From DASQWP01 sp050697555 (lineage in GTDB: Bacteria; Actinomycetota; Thermoleophilia; Gaiellales; Gaiellaceae): DNA of 64,000 nt. Below are positions 58,570 through 64,000 of this stretch, piece after piece (positions within the stretch are counted from its first letter, which is position 1; each line of letters opens with the position of its first letter). Location: positions 25,179 to 89,178 of the forward strand of contig JBOHAD010000004.1 of assembly GCA_050697555.1 (NCBI GenBank), written 5' to 3'. The notes below the pieces were generated by a model, which worked only from the letters and a program-made list of their open reading frames with translations, ran no database searches and had not been told where the DNA came from. The position numbers were made by a program, and so were the translations under genes.

Positions 58570-59565
58570 CTAGAACTGCCGCAGGAGCCGGAGGTCGTTC
58601 TGCCAGAGCCCCCCGATCTCGGGGAGGCCGTGGCGGAGCATGGCCACGCGCTCCAGGCCCATCCCGAAGGCGAAGCCGGTCCACTCCTCCGGGTCGTAGC
58701 CTACGAACTCGAAGACCTTGGGATCGACCATCCCCGAGCCCGCGATCTCGATCCAGCCAGACCAGCGGCACACCGCGCAACCTGCGCGGTCGCAGAGGAA
58801 GCACGAGACGTCCGGTTCCATGGAGGGCTCCGTGAACGGGAAGTCGTGCGTACGGAAGCGCATCTCGCGCTCCGGGCCGAAGAGCGCGCGCATCAGGTGT
58901 AGGAGCGTCCCCTTGAGGTCGGCCATCGTGATCCCGCGGTCGACGGCGAGGCCCTCGACCTGATGGAAGATGGGCGTGTGCGTCGCGTCCGGCGTGTCGC
59001 GGCGGTAGACGCGGCCGAGCGAGACCATGTAGACGGGCGGCTCCTGCGTCTCCATCACGCGCACCTGCGACGGGGACGTCTCCGTGCGCAGCAGGACGTC
59101 GCCGTTCAGGAAGAGCGACTGGAGGGGCGAGCGTGTGGGATGGCCGGGCGGGAAGTTGAGCCCGTCGAAGTTGTAGCGCGTCGTCTCGACCTCGCGGCCG
59201 TCGACGACCTGGTAGCCGAGCCCGAGGAAGACGTCCTCCACCTCCCGGCGGGTCTGGGTGATCAGATGGAGGTGGCCGCGTTCCGCCTTCTCTCCAGGCA
59301 ACGTGACGTCGACGATCTCCTCGGAGAGGCGCCGGTCGATCAACGCTCGCTCGAGGGAGCTCGAGCGAGCGGAGACTGCTTCTTCGATCGCCTCTCGTGC
59401 GGCGTTCAGGGCACTGCCGGTCTCGCGGTCGCGCACCTCACGGAGTGCGAGCTTCAACGGGCTCCGGCGGCCGAGATACCGCACCCTCAGCTCATCGAGC
59501 TCCTCGGGGCTGCCGGCGGCCGCGATCGCGCTTCTGGCCTCGTTTTTCAGCGCTTCGGCGTCCAT
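58570..59565 (-). CDS. pheS: Phenylalanyl-tRNA synthetase alpha subunit
   Basis: 331 residues. Coiled-coil start, then motif 2 region YRRDTPDATHTPIFHQVEGL, RTHDFPFTEPSMEPDVSCF, a Cys cluster (CFLCDRAGCAVC) and motif 3 GFAFGMGLERVAMLRHGLPE. The C-x2-C-x4-C-x2-C cluster is seen in many actinobacterial PheS. ATG 59565 is preferred. Divergent from the methyltransferase gene. Confidence 0.96.
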   Translation of the reverse strand: MDAEALKNEARSAIAAAGSPEELDELRVRYLGRRSPLKLALREVRDRETGSALNAAREAIEEAVSARSSSLERALIDRRLSEEIVDVTLPGEKAERGHLHLITQTRREVEDVFLGLGYQVVDGREVETTRYNFDGLNFPPGHPTRSPLQSLFLNGDVLLRTETSPSQVRVMETQEPPVYMVSLGRVYRRDTPDATHTPIFHQVEGLAVDRGITMADLKGTLLHLMRALFGPEREMRFRTHDFPFTEPSMEPDVSCFLCDRAGCAVCRWSGWIEIAGSGMVDPKVFEFVGYDPEEWTGFAFGMGLERVAMLRHGLPEIGGLWQNDLRLLRQF

Positions 59566-59571
59566 CCTCAA

Positions 59572-59581
59572 ACCGTATCAT
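59572..59581. promoter_or_regulatory. Overlapping divergent -10 boxes for pheS and a methyltransferase
   Basis: Minus strand TACGGT (59577-59572) ends 6 bases before ATG 59565; plus strand TATCAT (59576-59581) ends 8 bases before GTG 59590. The two boxes overlap by two bases. Confidence 0.45.
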
Positions 59582-59589
59582 CGGCCTTC

Positions 59590-60300
59590 GTGAGTTCTTA
59601 CGACGCATTCGCCGAGATCTACGACGACTGGTCGGCGCACATGACGGACGACGTTCCCTTCTACGTCGGGCTCGCGCGCGAGGCGAAGGGGCCGGTCGTG
59701 GAGCTTGCCGTCGGGAGCGGCCGGGTGGCAATCCCCGTCGCCCGGGGGACGGGCCGCCCGGTGATCGGGATCGACTCCTCGCCGGCGATGCTCGCGCTCG
59801 CGCGCGAGCGGGGAGACGCCGCCGGCGTCCTGCTCGACCTGCGGGAGGGCGACATACGCGAGCTCGAGCTCCACGAGCCGGCGGAGCTCGTGTACTGCCC
59901 GTTCCGCTCGCTCCTCCATCTGCGGAGCTGGCGAGACAAGCTGCGCGTGTTCGAGCGCGTTGCGGCCGCGCTTCGGCCAGGCGGGCGCTTCGCCTGGAAC
60001 GCCTTCGTCTTCGATCCACACTTCGCGGCTCGGAACGACGGGTTCGCCACGCGGCACGGCGACCTGTGGGAGTACGTCGAGCACGCTCCGGGCGACAATC
60101 GCATCGACGTCACGGCCTTCGTCGGTGAGCCGGGAGGCGGCGGGCGCACGCTGTCCCTCTGGTGGGCGACGAAGTCCGAGTGGGAAGGGCTCGTCGAGAC
60201 CGCAGGCCTGGAGGTCGAGGCGCTCTACGGCTGGTTCGACCGCCGCCCGTTCGACGATCAGAGCCGGGAGTTCGTATGGGTCGTCCGGAAGCCCGTCTGA
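59590..60300 (+). CDS. Class I SAM-dependent methyltransferase
   Basis: 236 residues. Starts SSYDAFAEIYDDWSAHMTDD, then the SAM motif VVELAVGSGRVAIPVA and GIDSSPAMLALAR, followed by YCPFRSLLHLRSW and a helical end with LYGWFDRRPFDD. Substrate unknown. A close paralogue follows directly, overlapping by 25 bases. Confidence 0.88.
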   Translation: MSSYDAFAEIYDDWSAHMTDDVPFYVGLAREAKGPVVELAVGSGRVAIPVARGTGRPVIGIDSSPAMLALARERGDAAGVLLDLREGDIRELELHEPAELVYCPFRSLLHLRSWRDKLRVFERVAAALRPGGRFAWNAFVFDPHFAARNDGFATRHGDLWEYVEHAPGDNRIDVTAFVGEPGGGGRTLSLWWATKSEWEGLVETAGLEVEALYGWFDRRPFDDQSREFVWVVRKPV

Positions 60301-60998
60301 GCGCGTACGACGCGATCGCCGGCCTCTACGACCCGTGGAGCCGGAGCGTCACCGAGGACGTCGACTTCTACGTCGCCGAGGCGCGGAAGGCCGGCGGCCC
60401 GGTCGTCGAGCTCGGGGTCGGCACGGGGCGAATCGCAGTACCGACGGCGCAGCGCGGCGTGCGGGTGATCGGAGTCGACTCCTCGCAGGGGATGCTCGAG
60501 GTGTGCCGGCGACGGGCCGAGGAGGCGGGAGTTGCGGGCTTGGTCGACCTCCGGCTCGGCGACCTGCGCCGGCCGCCCGTGGACGAGCGGGTGCCGCTCG
60601 TGACGGCGCCCTTCCGCTCGCTCCTCCACCTCCGGACGGACGAGGAGCGGCTCGACGCGCTCCGGGCCGCGCGGGGGCTTCTCGAGCCGGACGGCCGCCT
60701 GGTCTTCGACGTCTTCGCACCGAGCCCGGACGACGTCGAGGAGACTCACGGGCGCTGGCTCGAGCGCGAGCCGGGAATTTGGGAGCGGGCGGACTGGGAT
60801 CTCGAGGGGCGCGTCCTCACCCTCTCGGTGCGCGGCACCGGCGGGGAGACGACGATGGCCCTGGCCTGGATCTCGCCCGGCGAGTGGCGCTCCTTGCTCG
60901 AGGACGCCGGCTTCGAGGTCCTCGCCTGCTACGGCTGGTTCGACATGCGCCCCTACGCCGGCGGCGAGGACACAGTCTGGCTCGCCCGGCGTCCCTGA
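60276..60998 (+). CDS. Class I SAM-dependent methyltransferase, paralogue of the preceding gene
   Basis: About 240 residues. Same order of motifs: SAYDAIAGLYDPWSRSVTED, VVELGVGTGRIAVPTA, GVDSSQGMLEVCR, APFRSLLHLRTDEERLDALR and ACYGWFDMRPYAGG. The start is uncertain: ATG 60276 overlaps the upstream gene by 25 bases; CTG 60297, overlapping its stop, would remove seven residues. A tandem duplication that has since diverged. Confidence 0.88.
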   Translation: MGRPEARLSAYDAIAGLYDPWSRSVTEDVDFYVAEARKAGGPVVELGVGTGRIAVPTAQRGVRVIGVDSSQGMLEVCRRRAEEAGVAGLVDLRLGDLRRPPVDERVPLVTAPFRSLLHLRTDEERLDALRAARGLLEPDGRLVFDVFAPSPDDVEETHGRWLEREPGIWERADWDLEGRVLTLSVRGTGGETTMALAWISPGEWRSLLEDAGFEVLACYGWFDMRPYAGGEDTVWLARRP

Positions 60999-61002
60999 GG
61001 CA

Positions 61003-61029
61003 CATGTCCGGGGCCAGGCCCCGGACATG
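61003..61029. repeat. Palindromic repeat CATGTCCGGGGCC-A-GGCCCCGGACATG
   Basis: Perfect 13-bp arms around one base, 4 bases after the methyltransferase stop. The best copy of the family found in this window. It may also end transcription. Confidence 0.65.
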
Positions 61030-61138
61030 GCTTCGCGGGACCGCATGAGGATGCATCCCGCCCTCCACTGGAGCCCTTCCGGGACGCGGCTGTCCGGGCC
61101 GTCTTGCGCTGTCAGAGCGTGCGGTAGACGATGGATCG

Positions 61139-61291
61139 GTGATTCGAAAGGCGCCGCCCGAGCCGCTGATGAGCAGGCCCGGGCTCGAGGCTACACTCTT
61201 CTCGATTTCCGACATCCGCGAAGACGTCCGGAAGATCCGGCGGCTACTGGAGGCCCAGCATGGCGAGGAAGATCCCGAGGACGACGCCTGA
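61139..61291 (+). CDS. Small hypothetical protein (50 aa)
   Basis: GTG 61139 to TGA 61291: MIRKAPPEPLMSRPGLEATL, then FSISDIREDVRKIRRLLEAQ and an acidic end. It resembles the actinobacterial small proteins with a SISDI...IRxLLE helix and an acidic tail. No ribosome site. The next small gene starts within it. Confidence 0.45.
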   Translation: MIRKAPPEPLMSRPGLEATLFSISDIREDVRKIRRLLEAQHGEEDPEDDA

Positions 61292-61436
61292 GGAAGAGGC
61301 CGCGTTCGACGAGCGCACGCGCTGGATCCGCCAAGTTCTCGAGGAGATGCGGGCGCGGCGACTGACTGAGGAAGCGGAAGAACAGCGTCGTCGCGAACGC
61401 CGCGGACGGCTGCGCCGCCTCTTCCGCGCGGCGTAG
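61260..61436 (+). CDS. Small basic hypothetical protein (58 aa)
   Basis: ATG 61260 to TAG 61436. Contains PEEEAAFDERTRWIRQVLEE and a very basic C-terminal RRRERRGRLRRLFRAA. Overlaps the preceding small gene by 32 bases in another frame. An acidic/basic pair may bind each other, but this is only an inference. Confidence 0.45.
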   Translation: MARKIPRTTPEEEAAFDERTRWIRQVLEEMRARRLTEEAEEQRRRERRGRLRRLFRAA

Positions 61437-61441
61437 CAACC

Positions 61442-61827
61442 TCAGAGGCCCAGCCGGCGGGTGGGTCGTGTCGGCCCGGCTCGACGTGCCAGTACTCGCG
61501 GAGCTCCTCGCAGCGGCCGTCGGGCGCGAAGCGGAGGAGCAGGCAGCCGGGAAGCGTGATCTCCTCACCCTCGTCGCTCAACACCGCCCACCACTCGACG
61601 GCGACCTTGTCGCCGGAGACGATCGGGTCGCCGAATCGCAGCTCGAGTCCCTCCTGCGTCGAGGTGGCGCGGGCCCAGTAGTCCCGGACGTCCTCCGTGC
61701 CTGCGTGCGCCGGGCGGAACGGGCTCGAGCGGTAGACGGCGTCCTCGGTGAAGAGCGCCGCGGCCGCGTCGGGATCGCGCGCCTCCCAGGCACGGCCGTA
61801 GGCCTCGATCCACTCCCGCGGCGTCAT
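61442..61827 (-). CDS. NTF2/SnoaL-like protein, 3' end apparently frameshifted
   Basis: Starts MTPREWIEAYGRAWEARDPD, then AAALFTEDAVYRSSPFRPAH and VAVEWWAVLSDEGEEITLPG: a SnoaL-like polyketide-cyclase fold. After REYWHVEPGRHDPPAGW relatives stop, but here the frame runs on to 60817 through genes of the other strand. A one-base slip near 61450 would give the stop at 61442. Its ATG overlaps the stop of the ZIP gene (ATGA). Substrate unknown. Confidence 0.7.
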
Positions 61828-62585
61828 GCGAGCAGGTAGCCGGCCAGGAACCCGAGGCCCGCTGCCACGGCCGCCCAACGGCTCACCTCGGCGAACGCGT
61901 GCGGGACGATCGCGGTCGTCACCGTCGCGAAGATCGCTCCGCCGGCGACCGCCTGGGCAAGGCCGATGACGGTGTCGCCGGCGTCGAGGAGGAGGGTCGA
62001 ACCGAGCATGATCGCCCCCAGGAGCGCGACGGCGATGCCGCTGAAGAGAAGCACGGCGAACCGGCGCGAGTGGCCTCCGTCGACGATCGGCTGAGTCGCG
62101 CCGTAGGACTCGACGAGATTCGAGACCAGCACGCCCGCGAGCAGCGCGAGTCCGATCTCTCCCTCCGCGATCGTGACGCCGAGGGCAGCCGTCTCGGGCA
62201 CGCCGTCTGCGAAGACCCCGAGCGCGATCGTCTCGCCGCGCGCGGCCTCCTCCTTGCCGCCGCCTGCCCGACCGCCCGACACGCCCGCCTGCAGCGCCCG
62301 CCGGAGGTCCTCGCGGCCCTCACCCCGAGTGAGGAGCCAGTCGACTGCGAGGAAGGCGAGCGCGCCGCCGAGGAACCCGAGCGCCGTCGTCACGCTGCCG
62401 GTGTGCTCCTCCGCTTCGGGGACCACGTCGAACGCCAGCGCGCCCAGCAGGATGCCGCCGCCGAAGACGGTCAACGTGGTGGCGAAGCGCTCCCACATCG
62501 GCAGGAAGGCGCCGGCTAACGCACCGATGACGAGCGCGCCCCCGATCGCCACGCCCCAGAGGACGGCTTCGAGAAGCGTGCTCAC
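61824..62585 (-). CDS. ZIP-family metal transporter
   Basis: 253 residues with eight helices. GALAFDVVPEAEEHTGSVTT and ALGVFADGVPETAALGVTIA hold the metal-binding helices IV/V (family HS/N-x2-P-E type, here DGVPETAA). The loop between helices III and IV is Gly/Glu-rich and lacks a His cluster. The GTG start overlaps the SpoU stop (GTGA). Zinc or another divalent metal. Confidence 0.85.
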   Translation of the reverse strand: MSTLLEAVLWGVAIGGALVIGALAGAFLPMWERFATTLTVFGGGILLGALAFDVVPEAEEHTGSVTTALGFLGGALAFLAVDWLLTRGEGREDLRRALQAGVSGGRAGGGKEEAARGETIALGVFADGVPETAALGVTIAEGEIGLALLAGVLVSNLVESYGATQPIVDGGHSRRFAVLLFSGIAVALLGAIMLGSTLLLDAGDTVIGLAQAVAGGAIFATVTTAIVPHAFAEVSRWAAVAAGLGFLAGYLLA

Positions 62586-63298
62586 GCGCGCCGCGCCAGC
62601 TCGTAGAGCGCGATCGCGCCGGCGACTGCGACGTTCAGCGACTCGGCCTCGGGCGCCAGCGGGATCGCCACCGTCTCGTCGCACTCCGCGAGCACCTCGG
62701 CCGGAAGACCCTCGCGCTCTGCGCCGAGGACGAAGGTGACGCGCTCGCCGAGCTCGAGCTCCCGAAGCGCACGCTCCGCCCGGGGGACGAGCGCGACCCG
62801 AGGACCGGGGGCGTCTTCCCAGGCCGCCAGAGGGACGCGGAAGATCGCGCCTGCGGAGGCCCGGAGCGCCTTCGGCCCGCTCGGGTCGGCGCAGCCGCGC
62901 GAGAGGGCGACGAACGCCGGGCCCAGAGCGTCCGCGGCACGGACGAGGGTGCCGAGATTGCCCGGGTCGACGACGCGCCAGAGCGCGAGGCCGGCCGGCG
63001 CGTCCGTCCCCGCCGGCAGGTCGGCGCGCCGGAAGACGGCGATGACACGCGCCGGGTGCGGCAACGTCCCGACTCCCGCCAAGAGCTCGCTCGAGACCGT
63101 CTCCGCTGCCGGAAGCCGCTCGGCGAGCGCCGGCCGCTCGGCGTCGACGAGGGCCTCCACCGGCTCGAGGCCCGCGTCGAGCCCGGCCGCGACGAGATCC
63201 TCGCCCTCGCAGAGGAAGAGGCCGAGCTTCTCACGCTGCCTCCGCGAGGCGAGCTTGCGGAGGAGCTTCAAGCGCGGGTTGGCGGCGGAGGTGATCAC
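62582..63298 (-). CDS. SpoU/TrmH-family RNA 2'-O-ribose methyltransferase
   Basis: 238 residues. The N-terminal substrate-binding part (ITSAANPRLKLLRKLASRRQ) is followed by the SPOUT knot: VVDPGNLGTLVRAADALG (motif 1), VTFVLGAEREGLPAEV (motif 2) and IPLAPEAESLNVAVAGAIAL (motif 3). Typical target is 23S rRNA or tRNA. Its place after rplT and before pheST is common in Gram-positive bacteria. Confidence 0.92.
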   Translation of the reverse strand: MITSAANPRLKLLRKLASRRQREKLGLFLCEGEDLVAAGLDAGLEPVEALVDAERPALAERLPAAETVSSELLAGVGTLPHPARVIAVFRRADLPAGTDAPAGLALWRVVDPGNLGTLVRAADALGPAFVALSRGCADPSGPKALRASAGAIFRVPLAAWEDAPGPRVALVPRAERALRELELGERVTFVLGAEREGLPAEVLAECDETVAIPLAPEAESLNVAVAGAIALYELARRA

Positions 63299-63336
63299 GC
63301 GCCGGCCACTCGAGACCGCGCCCTAGCGCCTTCCGG

Positions 63337-63696
63337 CTAGGCTCCGAGCGCGGCTTTCGCCTGGGCTGCGATCGCCGAGAACGCCGCGGGGTCGTTGACG
63401 GCGATGTCCGCGAGAACCTTGCGGTCGAGCTCGATGTTCGCCTTGCGGCAGCCGGCCACGAACTGGTTGTACGAGAGTCCCTCGCGCCGCGCTGCGGCGT
63501 TGATGCGGACGATCCAGAGCCGGCGGAAGACGCGCTTGCGTGTTTTGCGATCCCGGTAGGCGTAGACGTCCGACTTGAGGAGCTGCTCCTTCGCCTTGCG
63601 GTACGAGATCGAGCTCTGGCCGACGTAGCCCCTGGCCTGCTCGAGGACCTTCCGGCGCCGCTTGCGCGCGTGGACGGATCGCTTGACGCGGGGCAT
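63337..63696 (-). CDS. rplT: 50S ribosomal protein L20
   Basis: 119 residues. [20 protein letters not shown], then [20 protein letters not shown] and [20 protein letters not shown]: full-length L20, which binds 23S rRNA early in assembly. AGGAGG precedes the ATG. In infC-rpmI-rplT. Confidence 0.97.
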   Translation of the reverse strand: MPRVKRSVHARKRRRKVLEQARGYVGQSSISYRKAKEQLLKSDVYAYRDRKTRKRVFRRLWIVRINAAARREGLSYNQFVAGCRKANIELDRKVLADIAVNDPAAFSAIAAQAKAALGA

Positions 63697-63710
63697 TGCT
63701 CTCCTCCTCC

Positions 63711-63905
63711 CTACCGCCCGAGCAGGCGCTTGACGTCGCGGGCATCCGACCCGTTGACACCGTGCTGGCGTCGGAAGGCCCGCCGCCGCTTGGCGCTCTT
63801 CTTCTCGAGGTTGTGGCTCTTCATCGCGTGGCGGCGCAGGATGCGGCCGGCGCCCGTGACCTTGAAGCGCTTTTTCGCTGCGGAGTTCGTCTTCTGCTTA
63901 GGCAC
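63711..63905 (-). CDS. rpmI: 50S ribosomal protein L35
   Basis: 64 residues, [20 protein letters not shown] start, [20 protein letters not shown], then a short tail. GTG 63905 overlaps the infC stop codon region by 8 bases. Confidence 0.96.
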   Translation of the reverse strand: MPKQKTNSAAKKRFKVTGAGRILRRHAMKSHNLEKKSAKRRRAFRRQHGVNGSDARDVKRLLGR

Positions 63906-64000
63906 TTTGCGCTGCTCCCACCTCTCGTCCGACGTTCCTGTGCGGCGCGAGCACCATGACCATGTTGCGCCCGTCCTGGAGGGGCGGCGACTCGATCTCG
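63898..64000 (-). CDS. infC: Translation initiation factor IF-3, C-terminal end (cut by window edge)
   Basis: Translation from the right edge gives IESPPLQDGRNMVMVLAPHR, which matches the end of IF-3, then a short tail and TAA at 63898. Together with rpmI and rplT it forms the usual infC operon, in which IF-3 and L20 control expression. The rest of the gene is outside the window. Confidence 0.88.
   Translation of the reverse strand, partial: EIESPPLQDGRNMVMVLAPHRNVGREVGAAQSA

Noticed and set aside
1..64000. CRISPR arrays, insertion sequences, rRNA genes, prophage genes
   Set aside because: Looked for regular spaced repeats, transposase motifs, rRNA landmarks and phage structural genes; none seen.

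Overview
The window is GC-rich, gene-dense bacterial chromosome. The most likely source is an actinomycete of the class Thermoleophilia (Gaiellales-like). Pointers are a WhiA regulator next to gap, a PheS with a C-x2-C-x4-C-x2-C cluster, frequent GTG/TTG starts, and many genes with a TANNNT -10 box only 6-9 bases before the start codon (leaderless style). The lineage is an inference; no rRNA gene is present. No CRISPR array, transposase, integrase or origin was seen.

Layout. 0-4.5 kb: end of an M28 peptidase gene, small proteins, a VOC protein, then a 1.6 kb segment bounded by a 42-bp duplication of the 3' half of tRNA-Gly(CCC), a Flp-type pilin and an M28 relic. 4.6-14.8 kb: fba and glpX (tail to tail), an EamA transporter, a K+/H+ antiporter with its RCK-C partner (khtU/khtT), argS, an M48 protease, a phosphoesterase and an ECF sigma factor. 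14.8-21 kb: lower-glycolysis genes gap-pgk-tpiA-gpmI on the minus strand, with whiA and ogt upstream. 21-27 kb: pruA, a haem peroxidase, a secreted subtilase and a secreted LVIVD-type protein. 27-33 kb: a DsbA/FrnE-type oxidoreductase read through an in-frame TGA at its first catalytic cysteine (candidate selenoprotein), uvrC, a sirtuin, a diadenylate cyclase and hemQ. 33-35.4 kb: three consecutive genes with apparent frameshifts. 35.4-45.9 kb: membrane proteins, PrxQ, a flippase-like protein, tRNA-Leu(CAG), hydrolases, DedA, a GNAT protein and a frameshifted FAD oxidoreductase. 45.9-51.7 kb: lpdA and an E1alpha-E1beta-E2 operon for a 2-oxoacid (pyruvate or acetoin) dehydrogenase. 51.7-56.3 kb: a duplicated-domain protein, a PRC-barrel protein, a VapBC-like toxin-antitoxin pair and glycan genes. 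56.3-64 kb: pheT-pheS, two paralogous methyltransferases, small proteins, ZIP, SpoU, rplT, rpmI and the end of infC.

How it fits together. Central carbon metabolism (aldolase, FBPase, GAPDH, PGK, TIM, iPGM, pyruvate-dehydrogenase-like complex) and translation genes (argS, pheST, infC-rpmI-rplT) make this core chromosome. The diadenylate cyclase and the khtTU antiporter could form a c-di-AMP/potassium circuit. Small palindromic elements sit between and sometimes inside genes, and some supply start or stop codons. At least five genes carry single-base frame breaks. These may be real decay or sequence errors, and they should be kept in mind when weighing the selenoprotein call.
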